Shown here one piece after another: positions 8,264 to 17,608 of a stretch of DNA of 64,000 bases. The translations under genes and the position numbers were made by a program. Within the stretch, counting starts at the first letter, position 1, and each line of letters opens with the position of its first letter. Under the pieces are notes generated by a model. The model had not been told where the DNA came from and ran no database searches. It was given only the letters and a program-made list of their open reading frames with translations. Location of the stretch: NCBI RefSeq assembly GCF_021401125.1, contig NZ_JACBFQ010000015.1, forward strand, positions 1 to 64,000, given 5' to 3'. This DNA comes from Xanthobacter sp. NM-59. Lineage in GTDB: Bacteria > Pseudomonadota > Alphaproteobacteria > Rhizobiales > Xanthobacteraceae.

Positions 8264-9374
8264 ATTGGAACACAAGCTCCGCCTGCAGCGCGCCGGACGT
8301 CTTCACGGCCTGCAGAATCGAGATGATGTCCGTGGGCTTGAGCCCGAACCGATTCAACCCGTTGACCAGGGACTGGAGCGAGGTGCCGCGCACGATGCCG
8401 ATGGGCCCGCCGCTCTCCTCCGCCGCGATGTCTGTCCGCGGCACCACCACCGTCTCGCCGAAGCTGTACGGCATGGGCTGTGACACCTCGGGCGTTTCCG
8501 TCACCTGCACGGTGAGATTGCCCTGGGTGACAGCGAAGGTGGAAATCTGCACATTGCGCCCGATCACCACCGTGCCGGTGCGCTGGTCCACCACCACGCG
8601 CGCCGGCGTGTCCGGCTCCACCTGCAGATCGCCGATCTCGGCCAGGAAGCGCGCCGGATTGACCTTGGAGGGGCGGTCCACCACCACGGTGCGCAGGTCC
8701 ACCTCGCGGGCGAGGCGCTTGCCGTAGCGGGCCTGGGTATAGGCATTGATCACGTCGGCGATGGCGGTCGCGGTGCGGAAGTCGGGATTGGTGAGGTCGA
8801 GATAGAATTCCGGCAGCTCGCTGAGGCGCCCGGGCACCTGCTTTTCCACCAGCGCGCCGTTGGCGATGCGACCCGCGGTGGGCACGCCCTGGCTCAGCGT
8901 TTCGGCCTGCCCGGTGATCTGGATGCCGGACACCAGCTGGCCCTGTGCCACCGCATAGACGATACCGTCGGCGCCGTTCAGCGGGGTCACCAGCAGCGTG
9001 CCGCCGCGCAGGGAGGTGGCATCGCCGAGGGACGCGATCGTGACGTCGATGCGGGTGCCGATGGCGGCGAAAGCCGGCAGATTCGCGGTGACGGCAACCG
9101 CCGCCACATTCTTGGCGCGCAGCGCGATGCCCTGCACATTGATGCCCATGCGGTCGAGCATGGATTGCATGGCCTGCTCGGTGAAGGGCGAATTGCGCAG
9201 CGTGTCGCCGGTGCCCTGCAGGCCGATCACGAGGCCGTAGCCAACCAGCAGGTTGTCGCGCACGCCCTGGACCGAGGAAATGTCCTTGATGCGCGTCATC
9301 GCCGAGGCGGGCAGGCTGCCGAGCCCGCACAGGCCGGCGAGGATGAGAAACGCGAGGCGGAAAAGTCCGGTCAT
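8262..9374 (-). CDS. flgI: Flagellar P-ring protein FlgI
   Basis: FlgI forms the periplasmic P ring around the rod. The 370-aa precursor has a signal peptide ending ASA and then the family opening MTRIKDISSVQGVRDN. Conserved stretches include NLLVGYGLVIGLQGTGD and FTEQAMQSMLDRMGIN, and the C-terminal part (TSLQSLVNGLNRFGLKPTD) is typical. It overlaps flgA by 4 bp, consistent with translational coupling to its own assembly chaperone. A strong hairpin lies over its stop codon, so expression of the ring and of motE may be set separately. Confidence 0.97.
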   Translation of the reverse strand: MTGLFRLAFLILAGLCGLGSLPASAMTRIKDISSVQGVRDNLLVGYGLVIGLQGTGDTLRNSPFTEQAMQSMLDRMGINVQGIALRAKNVAAVAVTANLPAFAAIGTRIDVTIASLGDATSLRGGTLLVTPLNGADGIVYAVAQGQLVSGIQITGQAETLSQGVPTAGRIANGALVEKQVPGRLSELPEFYLDLTNPDFRTATAIADVINAYTQARYGKRLAREVDLRTVVVDRPSKVNPARFLAEIGDLQVEPDTPARVVVDQRTGTVVIGRNVQISTFAVTQGNLTVQVTETPEVSQPMPYSFGETVVVPRTDIAAEESGGPIGIVRGTSLQSLVNGLNRFGLKPTDIISILQAVKTSGALQAELVFQ

Positions 9375-9955
9375 CTCATCTTGATCCTGACGGAACCGTC
9401 GGCCTGAACTTCGCCCACGATGATCTGGCCGCTATCCAAATTCTTGAGACGGACGATCGATCCGGCGGAGCCGGATTCGAGCGGGACGGCGTAGCCCGAG
9501 ATCTGCAGCCCACCTTCCCTCAGCACCACGCGGGCGGTCACCCCCTTGGTGACCATGATCGCGTCGGTGACGGCGCTCATGGGGATCGGCACGCCAGCCG
9601 GCAGCACGCGGCGCGCCACCTTGCCGGCCAGGGCCTCGGCGCGTGGAGCGTACATGCCGCTCTCGATCACGTTGCGCGGGGCGGCGCGGTCCGTCAGCAC
9701 CGCGGAGGTGAGGGCGTCGCCGGGATAAAGGGTGACGTTGGGAACCGGGAGCTTGAGATCCAGGGGCGCAGCTGCGCCGCCATTGCCATTGGGGGGGGCG
9801 GCAGGTGCCGCCGCCGGCGCAGCTTCCTTGCTTGCGCGCTCCGCTTCGGCCTGCGCGGCGAGCGCGGAGATGCTCTGCGCCCGGACGGCCGCGCCGCCCA
9901 GGACGAGCACCAGTGCGAGCCCGAGACAGGCCGGGAGAAGAGCGCGCGTCTGCAT
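9371..9955 (-). CDS. flgA: P-ring assembly chaperone FlgA
   Basis: FlgA is a periplasmic chaperone needed to assemble FlgI. The 194-aa precursor has a signal peptide ending VRAQS, a Gly/Pro/Ala-rich spacer, and the SAF-like domain. That domain has LPVPNVTLYPGDALTSAVL, GKVARRVLPAGVPI and the C-terminal GQIIVGEVQADGSVRI. The start codon overlaps the flgG stop by one base (TGATG), and the gene end overlaps flgI by 4 bp. Confidence 0.94.
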   Translation of the reverse strand: MQTRALLPACLGLALVLVLGGAAVRAQSISALAAQAEAERASKEAAPAAAPAAPPNGNGGAAAPLDLKLPVPNVTLYPGDALTSAVLTDRAAPRNVIESGMYAPRAEALAGKVARRVLPAGVPIPMSAVTDAIMVTKGVTARVVLREGGLQISGYAVPLESGSAGSIVRLKNLDSGQIIVGEVQADGSVRIKMR

Positions 9956-10743
9956 CAGCGGATGCCCTTGGAGACGACACCGGACATGTCGTCGGCGGCC
10001 TGGATCACCTTGGAGTTCATCTCATAGGCGCGCTGGGCCTGGATGAGGTTGGTGATCTCCTTCACCGGATCCACGTTCGAGCTTTCCAGGTAGCCCTGGA
10101 TGACGGCGCCAAAGCCGACATCGCCAGCCACGCCTTCCACCGGCTGGCCGGAGGCGGGCGTCTCGCGATAGAGGTTGTCGCCCAGCGGCTCGAGGCCGGA
10201 ATCATTGGCGAAGGTGGCGAGCTGGAGCTGGCCGAGCAGCTGCGGCGCGGTCTGGTTCGAGAGCTGGGCATAGACCTGGCCCGACTCGTTGATGACGATG
10301 GCGCTTGCATCGGTGGGCAGCGTGATGGCCGGGTTGACGGTGTAGCCGTCTGCCGTCACGAGCTGGCCCGTGGAACTGCGGTTGAAGCTGCCGGCGCGGG
10401 TGTAGAGCGTGTCGCCATTGGGGCTCGTGACCTCGAACCAGCCGTGGCCATTGATGGCGACGTCCAGCGGATTGGAGGTCTGGCTCAGCTCACCCTGCAT
10501 GTGCAGGTTGCGGATACCGATGGTGCGGACGCCGAGGCCGATCAGCGCGCCTTCCGGCACCGGTTCGGCACCGTCCTGGTTCGGCACGCCACGGGCACGT
10601 TCGGCCTGGTAGAGCAGGTCGGTGAATTCGGCGCGAGCCCGCTTGAAGCCGGTGGTGCTGATATTCGCGATGTTGTTCGCGATCACCTCGACGTTCGTCT
10701 GCTGGGCCGACATGCCGGTAGCGGCGATTGCAAGCGCTCTCAT
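9955..10743 (-). CDS. flgG: Distal rod protein FlgG
   Basis: FlgG makes the distal rod of the basal body. The 262-aa product starts with [20 protein letters not shown] and has the N-terminal rod motif [17 protein letters not shown]. The central domain carries [15 protein letters not shown], and the C-terminal heptad helix ([19 protein letters not shown]) is the axial-protein signature. It lies 18 bp after fliE and is translationally coupled to flgA. Confidence 0.98.
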   Translation of the reverse strand: MRALAIAATGMSAQQTNVEVIANNIANISTTGFKRARAEFTDLLYQAERARGVPNQDGAEPVPEGALIGLGVRTIGIRNLHMQGELSQTSNPLDVAINGHGWFEVTSPNGDTLYTRAGSFNRSSTGQLVTADGYTVNPAITLPTDASAIVINESGQVYAQLSNQTAPQLLGQLQLATFANDSGLEPLGDNLYRETPASGQPVEGVAGDVGFGAVIQGYLESSNVDPVKEITNLIQAQRAYEMNSKVIQAADDMSGVVSKGIR

Positions 10744-10761
10744 GATGGCTCCCTCGAGACG

Positions 10762-11100
10762 TCAGATGGTCATCCGGCTGATTTCTTGGTACGCGGCGAC
10801 AACCTTGTCGCGCACCGAAATGGCGGTTTGCAGCGTCTGCTCCGCATTCATCACGGCTTCCACGACCTGCTGCACGGAGGCGCGGCCGTTGATGCCGGAG
10901 ATGGAGGCGGACTCGGCCGTCTTCAGCGTGTCAACCGCGTCGGACGACATGCGCGCCAGCATGCTCGAGAAGTCGGTGGAATCGACGCTCTGCGCGCCCT
11001 GGGTGGGGGTGGTCGACGAGGTCTCGGTCCGCGTGCTGCGGGTGAGCGAGAGGCCGGACGCCGAAGTGCTCGATGAGGTGAGGCCGATGGAATTGATCAT
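10762..11100 (-). CDS. fliE: Basal body protein FliE
   Basis: FliE links the MS ring and export gate to the rod. The 112-aa product has a Ser/Thr-rich N-terminal half and a conserved C-terminus ([20 protein letters not shown], then [16 protein letters not shown]) typical of FliE. It overlaps the flgC stop by 4 bp and precedes flgG, the order seen in rhizobia. Confidence 0.95.
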   Translation of the reverse strand: MINSIGLTSSSTSASGLSLTRSTRTETSSTTPTQGAQSVDSTDFSSMLARMSSDAVDTLKTAESASISGINGRASVQQVVEAVMNAEQTLQTAISVRDKVVAAYQEISRMTI

Positions 11101-11525
11101 GACGACGTCCTCAGCAGGTCGATGGTCATGGCGACCATGGACCGCGCTTGCTTGATCATCTGCAGATTGGCTTCATAGCTGCGGCTGGCCTCGCGCATGT
11201 CGGCCATTTCCACCAGCGGATTGACGTTCGGCACCAGCACCCGGCCCTTGTCGTCCGCGGCCGGATTGCCGGGGTCGTATTCGGTGCGGTAGGGCGCATC
11301 ATCGATGCCGATATTCTTGACCTTCACCTGCGAGATGCCCATCGCCCGGTCGAGCTCCGAGGAGAACTGGACCGTTTTGCGCGCATAGGGCTCAGCCCCC
11401 GGTGTCGACCCGGTGGAGTTCGCGTTGGCGAGGTTTTCCGCAACGATCCGCATGCGGGTCGACTGGGCTTCGAGCCCGGTGCTGGCGATGCGGATCGCGG
11501 CCTTGAGGGGATCGATCGGGTTCAT
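11097..11525 (-). CDS. flgC: Proximal rod protein FlgC
   Basis: FlgC is a proximal rod subunit. The 142-aa product has the N-terminal axial motif [20 protein letters not shown], a short insert ([16 protein letters not shown]), and the C-terminal helix ([20 protein letters not shown]). Its ATG overlaps the flgB stop as ATGA, and its end overlaps fliE by 4 bp. Confidence 0.97.
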   Translation of the reverse strand: MNPIDPLKAAIRIASTGLEAQSTRMRIVAENLANANSTGSTPGAEPYARKTVQFSSELDRAMGISQVKVKNIGIDDAPYRTEYDPGNPAADDKGRVLVPNVNPLVEMADMREASRSYEANLQMIKQARSMVAMTIDLLRTSS

Positions 11526-11899
11526 TTCAGGCCCGCCAGAATCATGCGGTTGAAGGAACGGACGATGGTGGTGTCGAGGGTGAAGGAGGTGTTGACCTCG
11601 TTCGCCTTCAGCATTTCCTGCTCAATGCTCACGCTGTTGCCGGAATTGTTGATGCCCCAGGCGTCCTTGGCGTCACGGGTGCGCGTCTGCGCTTCCGCGG
11701 CCGGGGTGCTGATGTGCGTTTCTGAGGTGCGGGCCATCGTCAGCTGTGTCTGGCCGAGCACAGCTTCGAAGGACGCCGTGTCCACGGCCTTGTAGCCGGG
11801 GGTGTTGGCATTGGCGATGTTGCCGGTGATGGCGGCTTGGCGCACGGTCGCCCATTGCGAATGGCGGGATGCAAGGCCGAACAAATACAGTGGCTGCAT
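11522..11899 (-). CDS. flgB: Proximal rod protein FlgB
   Basis: FlgB is the first rod subunit made in the operon. The 125-aa product has the motif [20 protein letters not shown] and the C-terminal [19 protein letters not shown] helix with [19 protein letters not shown] ribosome site lies four bases before the ATG. It is the promoter-proximal gene of the ten-gene flgB-to-fliP operon, and the 138 bp upstream of it should hold the promoter. Confidence 0.97.
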   Translation of the reverse strand: MQPLYLFGLASRHSQWATVRQAAITGNIANANTPGYKAVDTASFEAVLGQTQLTMARTSETHISTPAAEAQTRTRDAKDAWGINNSGNSVSIEQEMLKANEVNTSFTLDTTIVRSFNRMILAGLK

Positions 11900-12037
11900 G
11901 GCGATCTCCGCGGAACGACTCCCGGTCCGATCTACGTTGATAAGCTCCGCGAACCTTTTGTCTTTCAGACAGGGGCCGCGAGTTCATCTTGATCTTCTAC
12001 CGGTCGAGGCTTGCCCGAGGCTGATGGCCGAAGCCAC

Positions 12038-12493
12038 CTATGCGGGCATGCGGGAGTCCGCAAGCGCAGCGCGCAGCAACCCGATACCCTCGTCGTGACC
12101 GCTGCAGGGCACACGAAAATCAATGCTGTCGATGGCCACGCCTACGGACGTCGCGTCGAACACCAGCTTGAAATAGATCGCGAGACTGTGATGGTGAAAC
12201 TCAAGGTCCATGCTCACCGTGGGCGGCTGGCCCCAGTCCGAATGGGTCATGGCGTGGCGGCCATAGCGCAGCGAGCCCGGCTTCAGGGAGCGCTCCGCCG
12301 ACGAGGCGACGATGTCCTCGATGTTGTTGGCCTGGCCAGCATTGATATAGCCGATCAGTAGCCCCGCATCGGTGAAAAAAAGCTCAGCCACGAACTCACG
12401 AAGAGCCATGGCCAGCATGGTTTCGAACGCCTGCGTCTCCAGCTGAGATCGCGTTTTCATGGCGAGAAGTTGTTGCCAGCTATTTGGAACCAT
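12038..12493 (-). CDS. Conserved-looking hypothetical protein downstream of flhB
   Basis: I do not recognise this 151-aa protein. It is soluble-looking, with no membrane segment. An N-terminal helix (SQLETQAFETMLAMALREFV) is followed by a mixed alpha/beta part with many aromatic and His residues (SMDLEFHHHSLAIYFK). Its start overlaps the end of flhB by 14 bp, so it is probably translated from the same mRNA. An internal Met (residue 12, position 12460) is an alternative start. Neither start has a strong ribosome site. Operon position suggests a flagellum-related role, but nothing in the sequence shows what. Confidence 0.6.
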   Translation of the reverse strand: MVPNSWQQLLAMKTRSQLETQAFETMLAMALREFVAELFFTDAGLLIGYINAGQANNIEDIVASSAERSLKPGSLRYGRHAMTHSDWGQPPTVSMDLEFHHHSLAIYFKLVFDATSVGVAIDSIDFRVPCSGHDEGIGLLRAALADSRMPA

Positions 12494-13556
12494 GGGAGCG
12501 CTTCGAATAAATGAAGTGAAGAACCTGAGCTACCGGTCGGTAGAACTCACGTGGAATCCATTGATCGACTTCAACGACGTCGTACAAGGCGCGGGCCAGT
12601 GCCCGGTCTTCCACGACGGGAATGGCGTTCTGCTCGGCGATCTCGCGAATCTTGAGAGCCACGAGATCAAGCCCCTTCGCCACCACCAGGGGCGCGCCCC
12701 CCAGGTCGCGGTCGTATTTCAAGGCAATGGCGTAATGGGTGGGATTGGCGATGACGACGGTGGCCTTGGGCACGGCATTCATCATGCGCTGCCGGGCGCG
12801 CTGCCGGGCCAGTGACCGCATGCGCGCCTTGACGAAGGGGTCGCCTTCGGCCTGCTTGAACTCGTCCTTCACCTCCTGGCGCGTCATCCGCAGCTCGGTC
12901 TTCCAGTGCAGGCGCGACCACACGAGGTCCGCCCCCACCAGGACGATGGTCGCCACGCACACCGCCGACACCAGGCGCATCGCGAGCTCCAGCACCGCCG
13001 CGGGCAGCAGCAGCGGGTCGGTGAGCATGGCGTCGACCACCTTGTGCTCTTCCCAATAGAGCACCAGCCCCGCCACCAGCCCCACCGCGAACAGCTTGAA
13101 CAACGACTTGCCGAATTCGATCTGCCCCTGAACGCCCATGAGGCGCTTGAAGCCGGAGCTCGGCGAGACGCGCTCCCATTTCGGCGTGATCCGTTCGAGC
13201 ACCAGCGAGGGCACGTTCTGGAACACCGAGGCGACGATGCCCGCGATGGCCAGGATGATGATCATCGGCGTCAGGAAACGCCCGGCCACCAGCATGGTGC
13301 TCCACAGCAGCTCGATGGCGTCGCTGCCGCGCTCGAGGCTGAAGCCGGACGGATCGTCGATCAGCCGCGCCAGATCATCGGTGAGCAAGCGCGCGGGGGC
13401 GGCCACAAAAAAAGCGAGGCAGGCGAGAATCCCGAGGAGCGAGGCGAACAGCGTCGCCTCCCGCGAGAACGGCACATTGCCCTTCTCGAGGGCGTCGGAG
13501 ATCTTCTTCTCCGATGCCTCCTCGGTTTTACTCTCTTTGTCCTGATCCTCAGCCAT
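12480..13556 (-). CDS. flhB: Flagellar export-switch protein FlhB
   Basis: FlhB is the export-gate protein that switches secretion from hook to filament substrates by autocleavage. The 358-aa product has a charged N-terminus (AEDQDKESKTEEASEKK) and four hydrophobic segments (about 36-56, 90-112, 150-168, 185-210). The cytoplasmic domain contains the cleavage motif NPTH at residues 271-274. FliG, FliN, FliM and MotA lie upstream on the same strand, but a 308-bp gap separates flhB from fliG, so it may have its own promoter. Confidence 0.97.
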   Translation of the reverse strand: MAEDQDKESKTEEASEKKISDALEKGNVPFSREATLFASLLGILACLAFFVAAPARLLTDDLARLIDDPSGFSLERGSDAIELLWSTMLVAGRFLTPMIIILAIAGIVASVFQNVPSLVLERITPKWERVSPSSGFKRLMGVQGQIEFGKSLFKLFAVGLVAGLVLYWEEHKVVDAMLTDPLLLPAAVLELAMRLVSAVCVATIVLVGADLVWSRLHWKTELRMTRQEVKDEFKQAEGDPFVKARMRSLARQRARQRMMNAVPKATVVIANPTHYAIALKYDRDLGGAPLVVAKGLDLVALKIREIAEQNAIPVVEDRALARALYDVVEVDQWIPREFYRPVAQVLHFIYSKRSHGSK

Positions 13557-13864
13557 GACCCCCCAACCCCGTCAGCGCGTCGTCGCGTCTCGTCTCCCCA
13601 AGCCCGTCGGGCGATGCCCCGTGCGGATACGCGCGGAGCGGCGGTGGTCCATGCCAGCCCGTTCGGGATAACTCCGCGGCGCGCGGGAGGATCCTTTAGC
13701 GGCTCATGATGCCGAACCATTTTTCCAGCGGTCGAATACGCCCACCGCCCGAACACGTTTGAAAGCAGTTGGCGCAGCTCCCGGGGGTACGCGCCAGCGG
13801 CTGAATGGTCGCAGATCGCGCGGTCTAGATGCGCGATGGGGCGGCCTGCCGCCCCCCAGGTGCC
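13557..13864. other. Intergenic region between fliG and flhB
   Basis: I see no gene in these 308 bases. At 13838-13855, directly past the fliG stop, GGGGCGGC and GCCGCCCC form a tight GC hairpin but without a T-tract. It could be a weak or Rho-assisted terminator. The remainder presumably carries the flhB promoter, which I cannot place. Confidence 0.45.
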
Positions 13865-14887
13865 CTAGCGCACATAGGAATCCTCATCACTGTCGCTGTT
13901 GAGCTCGATCTCACCGCGTCCGGCCATGTCGAGGGCAAGATCGGTGATCGAGCGCCGGGCCTCGGCGACCTCGCGGGCGGGCACCGGCTCGCCGGTGGCC
14001 ATTTCCTGCTCCACCATGCGGCGGATACGGGCGCCGAGGGATTGCAGGATCATCTCGCGGAAGTCGTGGTCGGTGCCCTTCAGGGCCAGCACCAGCTTGT
14101 CGGTCGGCACCTGGTCGAACAGCGAGGTGCGGGCGCGGGGCGTGAGCTTCACGATGTCGTCGAAGGTGAAGAGCAGGCCACGCAGGATTTCGGCGGACTT
14201 CGGCCGCGTGGAGGCCAGGCTGGAGAGCACCGTCTCCATGTCGTCGCGGTCCATCTTGTTGATGATGTCGGCCATGCGGGCATGGGGATCGGCGCCGGCA
14301 TTCCGCGAGAAATTCATCATGAAGTCCTCGTAGACCGTCTTTTCGATCACCTGCATGGTGGCATCGACGATGGGCTTGAACGTGAGCATCCGCCGCAGGA
14401 TGCCGTTGCGGCGCTCCTCCGGAATGAAGCTCATCACCTTGGCGGCGCAGGCCGGGCGCACCTTCGAGAGCATCAGCGCCGCGGTCTGCGGGTGCTCCTT
14501 GGCGATGTAGGAGGCGAGCACGCTTTCCGACACCGTGGAGATGCGCTCCCAGATGGAGTGGTTCGCCGTGCCGAGCAGCTCGGCCATGATGTCGGCGATC
14601 TGCTCCGGCGGCAGCACGCCGGTGAGCAGCCGCTCCACGTCCGATGCGGTGCCCATGAGGCTGGCGCCGGACGCGAACTGACTGGCGAAGTCCTCGACGA
14701 TGGATTCGATCTGCGTCGGGGTGATGGACTTCAGCTGGGACATCGACCGCGTGATGAGCTTGATCTCATCCGGATCGAAATGCTTCAGCAGACGGTTCGC
14801 CGTGGGCGGGCCCATGGTCATGAGCACCGCCGCAACCTTGTCGGTTCCGTGCAGGGGACGGGACTTGCCCTGGGTCGGCGTCGCCAT
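13865..14887 (-). CDS. fliG: Flagellar motor switch protein FliG
   Basis: FliG is the switch protein that contacts FliF at its N-terminus and the MotA stator at its C-terminus. The 340-aa product has TDKVAAVLMTMGPPTANRLL, the EHPQTAALMLSKVRP motif of the middle ARM domain, and a C-terminal domain. Charged torque residues are visible in ALKGTDHDFREMILQSLGAR. A GGAG site lies eight bases before the ATG. It follows fliN by 13 bp. Confidence 0.97.
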   Translation of the reverse strand: MATPTQGKSRPLHGTDKVAAVLMTMGPPTANRLLKHFDPDEIKLITRSMSQLKSITPTQIESIVEDFASQFASGASLMGTASDVERLLTGVLPPEQIADIMAELLGTANHSIWERISTVSESVLASYIAKEHPQTAALMLSKVRPACAAKVMSFIPEERRNGILRRMLTFKPIVDATMQVIEKTVYEDFMMNFSRNAGADPHARMADIINKMDRDDMETVLSSLASTRPKSAEILRGLLFTFDDIVKLTPRARTSLFDQVPTDKLVLALKGTDHDFREMILQSLGARIRRMVEQEMATGEPVPAREVAEARRSITDLALDMAGRGEIELNSDSDEDSYVR

Positions 14888-14900
14888 CGGCTAATCTCCG

Positions 14901-15254
14901 TCAGGCTTCGTCGTTGCCGCCCGGGCCGACGATCTCCGTCAGCGACACGCCAAAGCGCGAGCTGTCGTCCTCGACCACCATCACCTCGCCGCGCGCGATG
15001 ACGCGCCCGTTCACGACCACGTCCACCGGCTCGCCCACCCGGTGGTCGAGCGGCACAACGGCGCCGCGGCCGAGCTTCAGCAGGCTCGAAACCGGCATGG
15101 TGGCGGAACCCAGAACCACCTGGAGCTGCACGGGAATGCGCTTGACCGCGTCAAGGCCGGGCCCGTTGCCCAGGGTTTCTTCCGGTTCGGCGCTCTTGCT
15201 GCCGGAGAGCAGAGCTTCGTCGAGGGCGGTGCTGTCGTCGTCGGTGTCGGCCAT
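14901..15254 (-). CDS. fliN: Flagellar motor switch protein FliN
   Basis: FliN builds the lower C ring and receives CheY-P signals. The 117-aa product has an acidic, variable N-terminus (about 1-38) and one SpoA domain with IPVQLQVVLGSATMPVSSLL, LGRGAVVPLDHRVGEPVDV and the closing RFGVSLTEIVG. It lies 13 bp before fliG and 31 bp after the small membrane-protein gene that follows fliM. Confidence 0.96.
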   Translation of the reverse strand: MADTDDDSTALDEALLSGSKSAEPEETLGNGPGLDAVKRIPVQLQVVLGSATMPVSSLLKLGRGAVVPLDHRVGEPVDVVVNGRVIARGEVMVVEDDSSRFGVSLTEIVGPGGNDEA

Positions 15255-15285
15255 GACATCCTCTGGAGCAGAAGAAGGAAAGATA

Positions 15286-15582
15286 TCAGTGCTGCTTCAT
15301 CTTGGAACTGGGCGTTCCGGTGCGCGCGTCGAGCTCGGCGATCACGCCGTGGGCATCGTCGATGCGGCTCGAGAGCTGGGTGAGCACCTCGCGCCCGTCG
15401 GCGCTGAAGGTCTGCAGAGAATCGCGCGCCGCCGTCAGGGCCTTCGCGGCATCCTCCAACGCCCGGCCATAGTCCGCGTTCAGCCGGTCGAGGCGGGCCA
15501 GGCGCCGGTAGAGCACCACCACGCTGACGGTGGTGGCCAGCAGGGCGACGAGCAGGAGAATATCAACGGGGGAGGATATCAT
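15286..15582 (-). CDS. Small single-pass membrane protein between fliM and fliN (possibly DUF6468)
   Basis: This 98-aa protein starts MISSPVDILLLVALL, has one membrane segment (about 6-24), and then a cytoplasmic-looking amphipathic coiled coil (about 30-85). It overlaps the fliM end by 20 bp, which indicates coupled translation. Alphaproteobacterial flagellar loci often carry a DUF6468 protein here, and the length and layout fit, but I am matching from memory. The family has no settled role; a C-ring or stator accessory function is an inference from position. Confidence 0.65.
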   Translation of the reverse strand: MISSPVDILLLVALLATTVSVVVLYRRLARLDRLNADYGRALEDAAKALTAARDSLQTFSADGREVLTQLSSRIDDAHGVIAELDARTGTPSSKMKQH

Positions 15583-16489
15583 CGATGAAGTCCTGGTTCT
15601 GGCTGATCTGTTCCTCGACGCGCACGACATAGGCGCCGTCCGATTGGCCGAGGCGGCACCAGAAGAGGGGTTGCGCGGCGCTTTCGAGCTTGACCCGGCT
15701 CGTCGGCGTCGCATTCAGCTTGATGACCTGTCCCACCTTGAATTCGGAAACCTCCCCAAGGGTGACCTCGCGCTCTTCCAGGATAGCGCGCAGCTTGACC
15801 TCGGTGCGGTTGATCTCCTGACGGATCTTCTGCGCCCATTGGGGGTCGCGGTTGTTGGTTTCGGTGATGGTGGTGTGGGCGAGGGCGCGCCGCAGGGGGG
15901 TGAGCGCCGTCTGCGGGATGAGCACGAACATCTCGCCGCCGCGGTTGAGGGCCTGGAGCAGGAACTTGGCCACAACGGCCATGTTGTTGCGTCGGCCAAT
16001 CACCGCGAAGTCCATGCGCGTTTCCTGGCGCTCGAACTGGAAGGTGGTGTCGCTCACCAGGGCGAACGAGGCGCGAAGGGCCTTCGCCATCTGCTCGAAC
16101 AGAAGCTGGGCGACCCGGCCCTCGATGTTGGTGAAGCTGCGCTCGTCTTCCACCGGCGGCTCGGAACCGTCGGAGCCGAACAGCACCTCGATCATGGTGA
16201 AGATGAAGTCGCGGTCGAAGCCGACGATGAGCTGGCTGTCCCAGGAGGGGGCGCGGAAGATGCCGGCGATGGCCATGCCTTCATAGGCTTCCAGCACCTC
16301 GCCGATGCGCCCGTTCTCGATGCTCAGGAACGAGTAATAGGCCTGGGAGGCCGCGAACTGGCGCAGCCCGTCGGCGCAGGCGGTGGCCATGCGGTCGAAC
16401 ATCACGTGCAGCATGGGCAGGCGGTCGAGCGAGAGCCCGGCCGCATCCAGAAGCATGTCGCGGATGTCGTGGTGCTTATGGGAGGACAT
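15563..16489 (-). CDS. fliM: Flagellar motor switch protein FliM
   Basis: FliM is the C-ring protein that binds CheY-P and sets rotation direction. The 308-aa product has a middle CheC-like domain (FRAPSWDSQLIVGFDRDFIF, LFGSDGSEPPVEDERSFTNI) and a C-terminal SpoA domain (EVTLGEVSEFKVGQVIKLNA). The N-terminus is HKHHDIRDMLLDAAGLSLDR rather than the enteric acidic CheY-binding peptide. The protein is slightly short for the family. It starts three bases after the motA stop. Confidence 0.95.
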   Translation of the reverse strand: MSSHKHHDIRDMLLDAAGLSLDRLPMLHVMFDRMATACADGLRQFAASQAYYSFLSIENGRIGEVLEAYEGMAIAGIFRAPSWDSQLIVGFDRDFIFTMIEVLFGSDGSEPPVEDERSFTNIEGRVAQLLFEQMAKALRASFALVSDTTFQFERQETRMDFAVIGRRNNMAVVAKFLLQALNRGGEMFVLIPQTALTPLRRALAHTTITETNNRDPQWAQKIRQEINRTEVKLRAILEEREVTLGEVSEFKVGQVIKLNATPTSRVKLESAAQPLFWCRLGQSDGAYVVRVEEQISQNQDFIDDILPR

Positions 16490-16492
16490 GGA

Positions 16493-17383
16493 TCAGGCCG
16501 CCTGCTGCGCGGGCGCGCCATTGGCCACGGGCGCGCTGTTGATGGCCTCGCTCTCCACCTCGTCGATGGTGGGGCGCTCGGCGGCGGAAATGGTCTTGCG
16601 GCCGTGTTCCAGCGCGATGGGCGGAAGCGCGCCGTTCATGAAGGCGATCAGCGTCTGCTTGACGATGATGAAGGGCTGGCACTGTTTCTCGCGGGTGATT
16701 TTAATCTTGTGGGCCAGCGGCGAGATGATCGCGTAGGAAGAATAGATGCCGAGGAAGGTGCCGATGAGGGCGGAGCCGATATAGTGGCCCAGCACCTCGG
16801 GCGACTGGTCAATGGCGCCCATCGCCTTCACGATGCCGAGCACCGCCGCGCAGATGCCGAGCGCCGGCAGCGCCTCGGCCACCGTGCTCATGGCGCTGGC
16901 TGGCTTGGTCTTGTGCTTGCGGATGGTGGAGATCTCCTGCTCCATCAAGCCTTCGATCTCGTGAGACTTGGCGTTGCCGATGAGGATGAGGCGCGCATAG
17001 TCGCAGATATACTGGGTCAGTTCCTTGTCCTTGAGGATGGTGGGGAACTGGCCGAACAGCGGCGAATTCTGCGGATCGTCTATATGGACCTCGACCTCGT
17101 TGCGCGGCTTCTGCCGCATGTCGCGCATCAACGCGTAGAGCAGGCTCAGGAGGGCGATGAAGTCCTTGCGCTTGGGGGCCATTCCCGTGGCGGCCTGAAT
17201 GATCGCCGTGCCCGTGTCCTTGATGACCGGAACGGGGTTGGCGATGATGAAGGTGGAAAAGGCAATGCCGCCGATGATGACGTATTCAAACGGCTGCCAC
17301 ACCACGCTCAGGTGCCCGCCCATGGCGACAAAGCCGCCGAACGTGGCGCCAAGGCCGAGAATGATTCCAATAATAACCGCCAA
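16493..17383 (-). CDS. motA: Flagellar stator protein MotA, probable TTG start
   Basis: MotA forms the proton channel of the stator with MotB. I place the start at a TTG (17383) because GGGAGGAAGG lies just upstream with a 4-base gap, and the product then begins at the usual MotA position (LAVIIGIILGLGATFGGF). An ATG 13 codons earlier has no ribosome site and would add a polar tail. The 296-aa product has membrane segments near 1-20, 30-50, 165-190 and 200-225. Charged residues for FliG contact lie in the cytoplasmic loop (FIALLSLLYALMRDMRQKPR). It heads the motA-fliM-fliN-fliG block and is divergent from flgF. Confidence 0.95.
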   Translation of the reverse strand: MAVIIGIILGLGATFGGFVAMGGHLSVVWQPFEYVIIGGIAFSTFIIANPVPVIKDTGTAIIQAATGMAPKRKDFIALLSLLYALMRDMRQKPRNEVEVHIDDPQNSPLFGQFPTILKDKELTQYICDYARLILIGNAKSHEIEGLMEQEISTIRKHKTKPASAMSTVAEALPALGICAAVLGIVKAMGAIDQSPEVLGHYIGSALIGTFLGIYSSYAIISPLAHKIKITREKQCQPFIIVKQTLIAFMNGALPPIALEHGRKTISAAERPTIDEVESEAINSAPVANGAPAQQAA

Positions 17384-17608
17384 GGCGCCTTCCTCCCGGG
17401 TAGAGGTGTCCCCAACCCTCAATTAGGTGAGCAGGATTGCGCGAGGCTGATCTCGCAGCCGGCTCGCCAGGCCGGCCTCACCGGTCCGTGAGCGGGCAGG
17501 GGCACCGGCGGCAGGCTCGCGCAAGCCACGATCCGGCATAGTGGCACCACGAACGGCCTTGCCCGTCATCTTGCCCGTCTCCACGTCCGGAACAGCTCGG
17601 GAGCAGAC

